DNA from: GCA-003244245 sp036378735
GTDB lineage: Bacteria > Actinomycetota > Actinomycetes > Mycobacteriales > Pseudonocardiaceae
Reading direction: 5' to 3'
Assembly: GCA_036378735.1 (NCBI GenBank)
Contig: DASUVX010000122.1
Span: forward strand, 1 to 31,143
Length of the DNA stretch: 31,143 nucleotides
Shown: positions 24,143-31,143 of the stretch, in pieces
How positions within the stretch are numbered: the stretch's first letter is position 1
Layout: the number at the start of each line of letters is the position of its first letter
The notes under the pieces: model-generated
The model's input: only the letters and a program-made list of their open reading frames with translations
The model's database searches: none
Told to the model about the DNA's origin: nothing
Translations under genes and position numbers: made by a program

Positions 24143-24897
24143 ATGACTACTCGGAATTGTCTTAAGATTCCGGTGACCAGCCTGGCAACGGTGTCCATCG
24201 TGGTGCCCACCCTTAACGAGGTGGCCCGGGTCGAGCCCTGCTTGCGGCGGTGGGGCAGTGATTTTCCCGGCTGTGAGCTGGTTGTGGTCGACGGCGGTAG
24301 CACCGATGGCACCCGAGAGATAGCGCAACGGCATGCCTACGCCCTGCATAGCGGCCCCGGGCCGTGCCATCCAGATGGACGCTGGAGCTGCGGAGAGCAG
24401 TGGCGATGTTTTCTGGTTCATCCATGCGGATTGCCAGGTGCCTCTGGGTGCGCTGGACCTGTTCTGGCAGGCGCTGCTAGATCCCCGGGTGGTCGGGTGG
24501 TTTGCACCTAGGTTTCGACCAACGCAGTCTGGGTCTGGATTACCTGGCGGCCAGCTCTAACGTGCGGGCTCGCCGGCTCAAGTGGATCTTCGGTGACCAG
24601 GCGGGGTTCGTGCGGTGTGAAGTGTTCGAGGTGGTGGGCGGCTTTCTCCTGCTTCCGCTGAGGGAGGACCTGGAGAGGTCGCGCATCCTGCGTCGGCGTG
24701 GCCGGTTTGTGGTGCTGCCGGCCACCGTCACCGCCTCGGGCCACCGGTTGGTGGAGCAGGGTGTCTGGCGCATGACCGTGTTCATGCAGGTGCTTAAGTT
24801 GCAATACCTGCTCGGTGTCGACCCGCATCGAATCCGTCAACGCTACGAAGCCGGCACCCGCCGCGGGCGCCGCCGAGGGCCAACCCGGACCAGCTAG
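24143..24897 (+). pseudogene. Glycosyltransferase family 2, rSAM/selenodomain (arsenosugar)-associated type, two +1 frameshifts
   Basis: A GT-A fold glycosyltransferase of about 235 codons read in three consecutive frames. Frame 1 has VSIVVPTLNEVARVEPCL and ELVVVDGGSTDGTREIA. After an extra base near 24362, frame 2 has GRAIQMDAGAAESSGDVFWF then IHADCQVP (the DxD-equivalent HAD). After an extra base at 24504, frame 3 has HLGFDQRSLGLDYLA, FGDQAGFVRCEVFE, VGGFLLLPLREDLERSR and LKLQYLLGVDPHRIRQRY. Blocks such as GDQAxFVRxxxFexxGGF and LxYxLGVxP are those I know from the transferase 2 family, once named rSAM/selenodomain-associated and later arsenosugar-associated (TIGR04283 from memory). Two insertions in 140 bp mean decay or sequence error. 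It follows the flavoprotein terminator. Confidence 0.75.
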
Positions 24898-24929
24898 TGA
24901 CGTGACGCGTGTCTGTCGAGCAGCCGCGG

Positions 24930-26181
24930 ATTAGGCCGTGGCGGCCACTGGTGCGACCGCGTGCAGTGACAGGCCGCGTGCCTTGATCCCGCCGCGGCGG
25001 CCCACGGAAGCGCGCCGATGGCGCCGATCGCGAAGAAGATCGCGAGGACGACGAACGCGGAGAACACGCAGAGCGTGAGCGCGGCCGGCGTCGCTGCGGG
25101 GTGACTTGGCCAGTGCGGACACCATAAGCAGCAGCACCGAGATGCTGGCCGTGCGGTAGGACAGCCGGGTCACCGCCGTGCGGCCGAGCTGGTCGATCAA
25201 CACGGCGACGGTGAACCCGCTGGTCAGCGCGCCGAGGTTGCCGATCAGGTAGAACGCAGGCACCGTCGCGGAGGACACGTTGACCTGCTGGGGGATCAGC
25301 ACGTAGGCGGACAGGAACGTGAACAGCCCGTAGTAGGCGGCGCTGCCGGAGAATTTCAGCACCATGCCGCACACTCAGTCGAGGCCGCCAGCTCCTCCGC
25401 AGCTCGCCGACCTGGGAGCCCAGGGAGCGGCTAGTGGGCCGCCCGACCGGGTCGGTGCGGTCGTCAACGAGGCCACTGATCTCGGTGATGATCGCGTTGG
25501 TCTCGGACCCGCGGCCCTGGGAAGCCAGCCACCGCGGCGACTCCGGGATCGCCCGCCGTGCGATCAGCGCGTATACCCACCGTCGCCGCGCCGGCCAGCA
25601 GGCACACCCGCCACCCCGAGAGCGTGATCCCACCCAGTGCGAGTCGGTTGGCCCCGAAGCTGTTGCGGAAAGGGTCCCGATGAGGCCGGTCACGATCCCG
25701 CCGACCGACCAGAAGTTCATCGTGGTGGTGGCGGTGGCCGCGTCGGCGACTGGGCATGAATTCCGCGATCGCCGAGGTCACCGCCGACTACTGCGCGCCT
25801 ACACCCATCGCGGTGAGGAACCGGAATAGCAGGAACACTGCGAACGTGGGGGAAAACGCGCTGGCCACGGTCGCGATCGAGGAGATCACCAAGGTGGCCA
25901 CGAACAACCGCGTGCGCCGGTAGCGGTCGGCGAGCCAGCCGAATGTGGTGGCGCCAGTCATCAGCCCCGCGAATCACATCACCCAGATCACCGATACCGC
26001 GCCCGGCGAGATGGCGCCGTCGGGACCGAGCAGTCCGAAGTCGTTGGCCCGCGGAGTGAGCACGCTACCGATGATCTGGACCTCGACGGGAGTTCAACGC
26101 GCACCCGATGCCCAGCGCGAGCAGGATCTTGTGGTGCATCGGGCGCCAGGAGGCGCGGTCGAGTCGGGTCGCTTGGATCAT
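24930..26181 (-). pseudogene. MFS transporter (sugar-porter-like), multiply disrupted
   Basis: Starts MIQATRLDRASWRPMHHKIL on the minus strand at 26181 and breaks near 26092. It resumes as VEVQIIGSVLTPRANDFGLL, then AGLMTGATTFGWLADRYRRT (motif A-like), with a TAG at 25788-25790 before SAVTSAIAEFMPSRRRG. Further frame changes near 25690, 25620 and 25430-25370 separate MNFWSVGGIVTGLIGT, WRVCLLAGAATVGI, IPESPRWL and LIGNLGALTSGFTVAVLI. At least five lesions make it non-functional as read. Intact relatives carry small acids or sugars; the substrate here is unknown. It converges on the broken glycosyltransferase. Confidence 0.75.
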
Positions 26182-26325
26182 CGTGGGTCTCCTGCCTGCG
26201 CGCTGGGTCTCGCGGTGACATGGTTTTGTCTTCGCTGGCCGGCCCGCGACGTTCGACCTGAGGTGCCCGGTGCGTCGATCTGGTTGCCGGCGTGGTCGGA
26301 CAGGTGCACGTCTATCCAGGGTCGA

Positions 26326-26997
26326 TCAGCCAGCGATGGCGTTGAACAGGCTGACCACAGCCAGGATGGTCATGACCGCGGCGGCTATTCGAACGATCCA
26401 GGTGAAGGGAATCAGACGTAGCAGTTGCTGGCCTCCGGCGATAGCCAGGGCACCCACCGCCCATAGCCCCAGCACAGCACCGACGCCGACGGCGAGCGGG
26501 TCGTGGTACTTGGCGGCAAGGTTGGCCGTGGCGATCTGGGTGAGATCCCCGAACTCGGCGACAAACAGCACCAGGAAGCTGGAGCCCGCCACCCACCAAA
26601 ACCCGGGCCGAGCGACGGTGGTGTGCACCCGCGTCGCAACACCGAGGTGTGAGTGCTGATCGTGGCTTGCCGGCATTGCGCACGAGGGGTCCGCTGGACG
26701 TTCGGCGCGCGCCCGACCAGTGTGCGCGTCGTCGTCGCGGCGGCGCAGCATCAACGCTGCGCCGAGGGCAAACAACACCGCGTTGGCGGTGTCTACTGCG
26801 TGGTGTGGCAGGAGGCCCAGCAGGCTGCCGGCCATGATCGCCAGCACGACGTGCACCGTGAACGCGGTTGCGACGCCAACGAAGACGTGACCTGCTCGGT
26901 ATTTGGTACCCAGCATGAGGCTGGCCAACGCGGTCTTATCCGGTAGCTCGGCGACGAAAATGACGCCGAAGACGGTCGCGAGCGCAGTAAGGTTCAT
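26326..26997 (-). CDS. GDT1/TMEM165 (UPF0016) family cation transporter
   Basis: A 223-residue inner-membrane protein with the two inverted ExGD-type repeats of the family: FVAELPDKTALASLML near the N-terminus (Gly replaced by Pro, frequent in actinobacteria) and VAEFGDLTQIATANLA after the central loop. A His/Asp-rich cytoplasmic linker (RRRDDDAHTGR ... SHDQHSH) lies between the halves. Members exchange Mn2+ or Ca2+ for protons, and bacterial MneA-type relatives export Mn2+. ATG 26997 is the natural start. With the VIT-type transporter it gives the region two manganese/iron-type carriers. No Mn-sensing riboswitch core was recognised upstream. Confidence 0.86.
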   Translation of the reverse strand: MNLTALATVFGVIFVAELPDKTALASLMLGTKYRAGHVFVGVATAFTVHVVLAIMAGSLLGLLPHHAVDTANAVLFALGAALMLRRRDDDAHTGRARAERPADPSCAMPASHDQHSHLGVATRVHTTVARPGFWWVAGSSFLVLFVAEFGDLTQIATANLAAKYHDPLAVGVGAVLGLWAVGALAIAGGQQLLRLIPFTWIVRIAAAVMTILAVVSLFNAIAG

Positions 26998-27185
26998 TGC
27001 GGTTGTGTCGTCTCGGGCGCGTCGAGCGGCATCCAGAAGACCTCGGCGCGGCAGCTGTTACTACGGCCGACGGTGTTATTCAGCACGCCGGACAACCGCG
27101 TGGTGACCTCGCTGTTGGCGAGTGCCGGCTGCTGGTCATACCGTGGCGCGCGATCGATGCTCTGGGCTTCGCGCGCTGGTGGGGG

Positions 27186-28520
27186 TTATCGGGTGTTGAG
27201 CGTGGCCGGGAGGATTGTCAGCACTTGGGCGGTCACCTGTCGGCCGAGTTGCTGTCCGGCCTCGTGGTCTAGGCGGGTGTGCTGACCGGCCCAGATCCGG
27301 CTCAGTCCAGCCTCTTGGGCGGCGGCGGCCAGGGTGGGGAAGTGCCGGCTGACCGTGCCAGTAGCGGTTGTGGTCACCGTGACCGGCTGGGCGGAACCGT
27401 AGAAGGCGGTCAGTACCTCTGCGGCGGTGGTGCTCAGCGCGCTATGCGCTCCGGGATAGGAGGGGTCCGCGGCGGTCGGAGTCAGCGGCTTCCAGGTCGG
27501 ATCCGCGGGCACAGAGGGATGCGCGGCGGGGACGCCGAGCTCGATTGCGGTGACCGGCCGCCACACTGGTTGGTGGTATTTGGCGTCGTAGAGCGCGATG
27601 GTCGTGTCGGCCATCGCCAGGTCCATCCTTGCGAGCACGCTGCTGGCTTGGGCGAGGGTGGCGTGTTGGTCGTCGATGAGTTGATCGGCGATCTGGTTCC
27701 AGGTGTTCCAGATGGGGGACGCGCTCCAGAACTTGGCCGCTACCGTCTGATCCGCAGAGCGGGTGGTACTGGAGTCCTGGCCGATGCGTTTGACCTCGGC
27801 CAGCGCGGCGGTGTATCCGGCTGTGGTCACCGACGGCGGTGCGGCCGGACGCAATTGATCGGCGTTGTTAAGCAGGAACGGTCGTACTGATCCCCAGCTG
27901 GTGAACATTGGCGGCCCGAACTTCGGTGGGGTGGGCCGATACGCCCCCGATACGGTCCCGGCGACAAACGTCGCCGCGGGCCTGGCCGAGCCGTCCTGCT
28001 GCCGTTCGGCGAGGATCGCCCGCGCCGCGGCCGAACCCACCGCCACGCCGTCCCGCGTGGCGCTGCCGGCGGGCAACCCGGCCAGTTGCGTAGCGAGCTG
28101 GCCGTCGAAGGTGGCGCGCATCGACGGGTACAGCCCGACCATGACATCGTGCGCGGCCTGGTCAGCCGCCGCGTCGGGGCGGGCACCGGGGGCGGCGGGC
28201 ACCGCCGAGCGATAAGGCCGTCCCGCATGGGTGATGGAGACCACCGCGTTGTACTCCGCGGCCTGCACCATCGCGAAGCTGCGGGTCGGGTGTACCGACG
28301 CCGGTTGCGCGTTGGGAACGGCCAGCGTCGAGATCAGCGTGCGGTTCCAGTCCGCAACTGCATGTCCCGAGCCGGGACTGTCGGCGACCTCGGCCACGGA
28401 CGCGGCCACCTCGCCGCCAGAGCTGGCGGCACAGCCAGCACTGGCCAGCAGCGGAACAGCGATACCGGCGGCCACGACTACCGCAGCCGCCGCACCGAGC
28501 ACGGTCTTTTTCCTGAGCAT
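27186..28520 (-). CDS. Secreted vanadium-dependent haloperoxidase / PAP2-like phosphoesterase
   Basis: A 444-residue exported protein. The N-terminus has KK, a hydrophobic stretch and LASAGC, compatible with a lipoprotein or Sec signal. The C-terminal half shows the vanadate/phosphate pocket. Lys and Arg are spaced seven apart in AKYHQPVWRP (like Lys353/Arg360 of vanadium chloroperoxidase), His lies in PSYPGAHSAL (PSGHA motif altered to PGAHS), and Arg plus His six apart lie in RIWAGQHTRLDHEAG. Such proteins either oxidise halides with peroxide or hydrolyse phosphate esters outside the membrane; the altered SGH motif makes the choice uncertain. ATG 28520 has GGGAG directly upstream. A GGTTACACC motif lies 68 bp before the start. 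Confidence 0.8.
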   Translation of the reverse strand: MLRKKTVLGAAAAVVVAAGIAVPLLASAGCAASSGGEVAASVAEVADSPGSGHAVADWNRTLISTLAVPNAQPASVHPTRSFAMVQAAEYNAVVSITHAGRPYRSAVPAAPGARPDAAADQAAHDVMVGLYPSMRATFDGQLATQLAGLPAGSATRDGVAVGSAAARAILAERQQDGSARPAATFVAGTVSGAYRPTPPKFGPPMFTSWGSVRPFLLNNADQLRPAAPPSVTTAGYTAALAEVKRIGQDSSTTRSADQTVAAKFWSASPIWNTWNQIADQLIDDQHATLAQASSVLARMDLAMADTTIALYDAKYHQPVWRPVTAIELGVPAAHPSVPADPTWKPLTPTAADPSYPGAHSALSTTAAEVLTAFYGSAQPVTVTTTATGTVSRHFPTLAAAAQEAGLSRIWAGQHTRLDHEAGQQLGRQVTAQVLTILPATLNTR

Positions 28521-29083
28521 GAGCTCCCTACCAATCGCCTTAAACCGGCGCGGGGATCCCCAACGCCCATCTATCAATAGGCCAACGGGTTACACCCCCT
28601 ACCGTCGACCACAGCGTCGCCGCGACGCGCAACCCGTCTCGTAGCGCGGCGCTGTCCAATACGCTGGCCACCGGCCGCGGGATCGTGCGGGGCTTGAAAT
28701 ATCGGGATTGTGGGCTTGACCAGCGAGTTTTTGGGTGCCCGGTTGAGTCATGCCGCGATCTGATACTCGCTGGTGAGCCCCTCGAGGATCGATCTACGGC
28801 GAACCTGGTAGCCGACGAGGTTGATCACGTGGGCACTGTTGCATCGGCGGATCACCGCAAGCGAGCAGGCTGGGTTGATGCGTCGTCGTCCTGCCAGAGT
28901 GCCCGCGTCGAGGTCTAGCTTCGCCGGTTTCCGCTTCCCACCGGAAGTGATCATGGTGGCCGTGCGATGGTACCTGCACGCGCCCCGGGCGCCTCGTTGT
29001 ATCCCTAGGGCAGCTGGGATGAACTCGACGGGAGGTTCTTAGGTCTGATGGCCTACCTGGACGCGAAAGCGAGAAGGGGCAGT
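28521..29083. other. 563-bp region with possible transposase remnant
   Basis: Mostly unassigned. It holds the GGTTACACC copy at 28588. On the minus strand (about 28748-28880) it holds a short tail VRRRSILEGLTSEYQIAA ending at a stop. That tail resembles the GGLxHEYxxAA ending of some actinobacterial integrase-type transposases. No start, catalytic residues or inverted repeats are visible, so this is only a hint of an old insertion. Confidence 0.3.
28588..28596 (+). promoter_or_regulatory. GGTTACACC motif (copy 5)
   Basis: An exact copy within CGGGTTACACCCC, 68 bp upstream of the haloperoxidase-like gene on the opposite strand; a plausible operator or promoter part. Confidence 0.35.
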
Positions 29084-29269
29084 AGCCTGCCAGAAAAGCT
29101 TGTAGATCACCAGCGTGTCCCCGGGCTTGAGCGCATCTAGGGTGGCGCGCAGCTTCGGGCGCTCACCCTGGGTGCTGGCAGTCGCGATGATCTCTTCCCG
29201 GCACCCAGCGGCGTCCAGCGCATCCAGCTACAGCTGGTGATCCTGGACCGACCGCTGATATTGGGACAC
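29084..29269 (-). pseudogene. Serine recombinase (resolvase/invertase) N-terminal remnant
   Basis: About 62 codons read QRSVQDHQL-stop-LDALDAAGC, then REEIIATASTQGERPKLRAT and LDALKPGDTLVIYKLFWQA. This is the familiar resolvase/Pin-type N-terminal domain (QxxxLxAAGCxxI...RPxLxxxLxxLxPGDTLVVxKLDRL). The catalytic Ser region is eroded, a TAG interrupts it, and the remainder after LFWQ is missing. It marks a former mobile element in this interval. Confidence 0.65.
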
Positions 29270-29525
29270 GGAGTGAGGTGTCATCAGCCGAGTAACTGCC
29301 GGCCCGGTGGCCAACTCGGTGGCATCCACCAACACCTTCTATCGCGTGGGGGGGCTTAGCGCCGGTGCTGTCCCGTCGGTCAGGGGCGTGTCTTGGTCGA
29401 CCGTGCGACACAGGCCACGTTGGCAGGCGCGTTCACCTCGACCCATCAGCGATACGGGATCCAACCCCGCTGCGCACTCCGACCAGCGGGAACGCTCCCT
29501 AACGCCGGATTCCGGTCCAGTACTG

Positions 29526-29690
29526 CGCCCCGAGTAGGGGCGCTCCGCGCACGGCCAAGCGCTGAACGGCATCGACGAGGTCATCAACGTTGTCGATGAC
29601 CAGCAACCTCAGCTGGGCGGGCAGCGCGGTCTGGTCGATGATCTGGATGGCTTCCCCGGTCCAGCTGATAGCCGACGGCACGCCGGCCAT
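29526..29690 (-). pseudogene. N-terminal fragment of a methylthioribose-1-phosphate isomerase (MtnA)-like gene
   Basis: Fifty-five codons starting ATG 29690 read AISWTGEAIQIIDQTALPAQ, then LRLLVIDNVDDLVDAVQRL and AVRGAPLLGA. This is the characteristic MtnA/eIF2B-alpha-like N-terminus (I-DQTxLP...V..L..AI..LAVRGAPAIG). The rest of the roughly 340-residue enzyme is absent. It starts 12 bp after the AhpD-like stop on the same strand, so the two once formed an operon. MtnA acts in methionine salvage on the product of SAM-derived nucleosides. Beside radical SAM chemistry it could have recycled a deoxyadenosine-derived sugar, but it is now only a stub. Confidence 0.65.
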
Positions 29691-29702
29691 GGGCAATCCT
29701 GC

Positions 29703-30030
29703 TCAGAGGGCGCCGCGGGCGCGCAGTGCGTTTTGCATCTGCACGCCGTGTACCAAGTCGATGCCGGCACCCAGGGCCGCAGCGGCGTGCACGGCCTCGT
29801 GCATCTGCTCCACACTCACTCCGGCATCGGCGCAGGAGTTGGTGAAGGAATCAATGCAGTACGGGCACTGCTTAGCGTGCGCGACGGCCAGCCCGATCAG
29901 CGCTTTCTCTCGTACGGTCAGCGCACCGTCGATGGCGAAGGTGGCATTGTAGTAAGCCCAGAACCGGTCCATCAGCGGCTTTGCGAAGTTGCCTATTTCG
30001 GCGAAGCGCCTGAGGTCATCCCGCTGGTAA
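29703..30030 (-). pseudogene. AhpD-like CPYC protein (selenodomain/arsenosugar-associated peroxidase-like), 5' end removed by IS insertion
   Basis: A carboxymuconolactone-decarboxylase/AhpD fold with GALTVREKALIGLAVAHAKQ, then CPYCIDSFTNSC (redox CxxC) and ALGAGIDLVHGVQMQNAL. These match the peroxidase-like family that travels with radical SAM/selenodomain and arsenosugar clusters. The first in-frame ATG is 29972, but family-like sequence continues upstream without break (YYQRDDLRRFAEIGNFAKPL) until a TAG created at the junction with the IS630-type element near 30031. The original start is gone. A shortened 89-residue protein could still be made from 29972. Downstream follows the MtnA fragment. 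Confidence 0.72.
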
Positions 30031-30032
30031 TA

Positions 30033-30046
30033 CTAAGGCGAACGTA
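30033..30046 (+). repeat. Left terminal inverted repeat of the IS630-type element
   Basis: CTAAGGCGAACGTA directly follows a TA dinucleotide and pairs with the repeat at 31130-31143. Confidence 0.7.
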
Positions 30047-30059
30047 GTATGTAGACAGT

Positions 30060-31100
30060 TCAGGCGGTGATGTAGCGGAGGTGGGGGTCGCCGAAAAATG
30101 CTCGGATGAGTTGGGGTAGTCGGGTGAGTCGTTCGAGTGCGGTGATGATGGTGGCGGTGAAGTCGTCAAGGCTGGTGGTGGCGCGGCGGCCGACGGTGTC
30201 GTGTTTGACGTTTTTCCAGACCCATTCATCTGGGTTGAGTTCGGGTGAGTAGGAGGGCAGCCGGAACAGTCGCAGCCTGCCGTCGGTACCGGCGACGTAT
30301 TCTTTCACTGCTTGTGAGCGGTGGACGGGATGCCCGTCGACGACGAGGAAGACCGGGCCGGGGGTGTCGGTGAGCAGTTTGTCGCAGAAATCGATGAATT
30401 TCTCCGCGGTCAGGGTGCCGGGCACGATGTCGTATTTGAAGGATCCGCTGGCGGTGACCGCGGAGATCATGTTGACCGAGAACCGGGCCCCGGTGGTGCG
30501 CACCACGGGGGTCTGGCCGACCGGGGCCCAGGTGGTGCCGGCGTGGTAGTCCGAGCGCACCGAGGCCTCATCGGCGAAGTAGATGGTCGCGCCGAGTTTG
30601 TTGGCTTCGGCGCGGATGGCGGGATACTCCTGGGCTTTCCAGCGTTCCACCGCGTCGGGGTCTTGCTGGTAGGCCCGATACAGCGGTCGTTGCGGGGACA
30701 GGCCGATCGTGCGCAGCAGCCGACCCACGCTGACCGCCGAGAGCGCCACGCCGAACTCCCGGCGGATCACCTCGCGCACGATCTCCCGGGTCCACAATGA
30801 GAACTCAAATTGCAGCTGCCGGGGATTGGCTCCCACGATGAGCGCGTACAACTTCCGCAACTGGGCCCCTGATAGCTTAGGCGGACGCCCGGGCACCGGT
30901 TTCGCTAGTAGTGCCGCAATGCCGCCCTCGCGGAATTTCGCCATCCATGCGAACACCGTGGAACGGTCCATTCCCAGCGACTCGGCGACATCCTCGGGAT
31001 GAGCACCCGCCTGGATCTGTTGCACTGCCCGGATCCGGATAGCTTCCAGAGTCTGGTGATCCAGCTTCCGTCCGTCATTATCACGCACAGCGACATTCAA
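30060..31100 (-). CDS. IS630-family transposase
   Basis: A 346-residue DDE transposase. The N-terminal helix-turn-helix HPEDVAESLGMDRSTVFAWM (about residues 34-53) recognises the ends. A second winged region (GRPPKLSGAQLRKLY) follows. The catalytic residues lie in IYFADEASVRSD (first Asp), FLVVDGHPVHRS (second Asp) and LPSYSPELNPDEWVW (Glu), the standard IS630 pattern. The start is TTG 31100, giving MNVAVRDNDGRK after initiator decoding. The frame is undamaged, so the element may be active. It is transcribed toward the AhpD-like gene it interrupts. Confidence 0.9.
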   Translation of the reverse strand: MNVAVRDNDGRKLDHQTLEAIRIRAVQQIQAGAHPEDVAESLGMDRSTVFAWMAKFREGGIAALLAKPVPGRPPKLSGAQLRKLYALIVGANPRQLQFEFSLWTREIVREVIRREFGVALSAVSVGRLLRTIGLSPQRPLYRAYQQDPDAVERWKAQEYPAIRAEANKLGATIYFADEASVRSDYHAGTTWAPVGQTPVVRTTGARFSVNMISAVTASGSFKYDIVPGTLTAEKFIDFCDKLLTDTPGPVFLVVDGHPVHRSQAVKEYVAGTDGRLRLFRLPSYSPELNPDEWVWKNVKHDTVGRRATTSLDDFTATIITALERLTRLPQLIRAFFGDPHLRYITA

Positions 31101-31129
31101 TCACACTCAGCACTCAAAGTCTAACTACT

Positions 31130-31143
31130 TACGTTCTCCTTGG
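31130..31143 (-). repeat. Right terminal inverted repeat of the IS630-type element
   Basis: The reverse complement of CCAAGGAGAACGTA; the window ends at the outermost base of the element. Confidence 0.68.

Larger units (their letters stand above)
30033..31143 (-). mobile_element. IS630-type insertion sequence
   Basis: A 1.11-kb element with terminal inverted repeats CTAAGGCGAACGTA (30033-30046) and, at the far end, the reverse complement of CCAAGGAGAACGTA (31130-31143), 12 of 14 matching. The left end abuts TA at 30031-30032, the target duplicated by this family; the right TA would lie just beyond the window. One transposase gene fills it. It cuts the AhpD-like gene. Confidence 0.8.

Noticed and set aside
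26649..26946. Open frames antisense to the GDT1-like gene
   Set aside because: They lie opposite a well-supported membrane protein and show no fold or ribosome site.
14932..28596. CRISPR-like or dispersed mobile repeat for GGTTACACC
   Set aside because: Too short and too widely spaced; better explained as an operator-type motif.

Overview
The window is GC-rich with dense, mostly non-overlapping genes, GTG/TTG starts and AGGAGG-type ribosome sites. The gene families point to an actinobacterium: a giant LuxR (LAL) regulator, LtrA, a DHA2 exporter and a VIT-type transporter. A mycobacterial or pseudonocardial host would fit, but the sequence alone does not fix the genus. Many lesions (frameshifts, in-frame stops, truncated genes, an IS630-type element that runs to the right edge) mark an accessory region under turnover. 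Some single-base indels in G or C runs could instead be sequencing errors.

Region 1 (1-14.9 kb) is a detoxification or catabolic cluster around a 936-residue LuxR-family ATPase regulator (4876-7686). Leftward genes are an isochorismatase-like protein that has lost its catalytic Cys, an aldo/keto reductase, an F420-reductase-like NADP-binding protein and a limonene-epoxide-hydrolase-like protein. Rightward genes are an alpha/beta hydrolase, a frameshifted GMC oxidoreductase, an extended SDR, a 14-helix exporter and two broken genes (SnoaL-like and zinc-type dehydrogenase). Six copies of a roughly 24-bp element lie upstream of the transcription units, always in the same orientation relative to the gene, and may define the regulator's regulon.

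Region 2 (15.0-24.9 kb) is the most unusual. A leftward operon with 4-nt ATGA/GTGA overlaps encodes a multi-cluster radical SAM enzyme of the MJ0619/tetraether-synthase (Tes) type, a Cys-rich SAM methyltransferase and a CDP-alcohol phosphatidyltransferase, followed 39 bp later by a VIT-type metal transporter. Next to it is a thioredoxin-fold/AhpC-like gene with an in-frame TGA in the redox motif position (Sec-Leu-Pro-Cys) and a SECIS-like hairpin at the right distance: a candidate selenoprotein. Rightward genes are a zinc-ribbon protein, an unknown polytopic membrane protein and a MerA-like flavoprotein, then a glycosyltransferase of the 'rSAM/selenodomain (arsenosugar)-associated' type with two +1 frameshifts. 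A shredded inverted copy of the flavoprotein lies between the two arms. Together they suggest a membrane-lipid or metalloid-lipid modification pathway with selenium- and thiol-based redox partners, now partly decayed.

Region 3 (24.9-31.1 kb) holds a multiply broken MFS transporter, a GDT1/TMEM165-like cation transporter, a secreted vanadium-haloperoxidase-like protein and a wrecked segment with a serine-recombinase remnant and an MtnA N-terminal fragment. An AhpD-like CPYC protein of the selenodomain/arsenosugar-associated type has lost its 5' end to the IS630-type insertion. A 9-bp motif, GGTTACACC, recurs around the genes of regions 2 and 3. No rRNA, tRNA or CRISPR array was seen.
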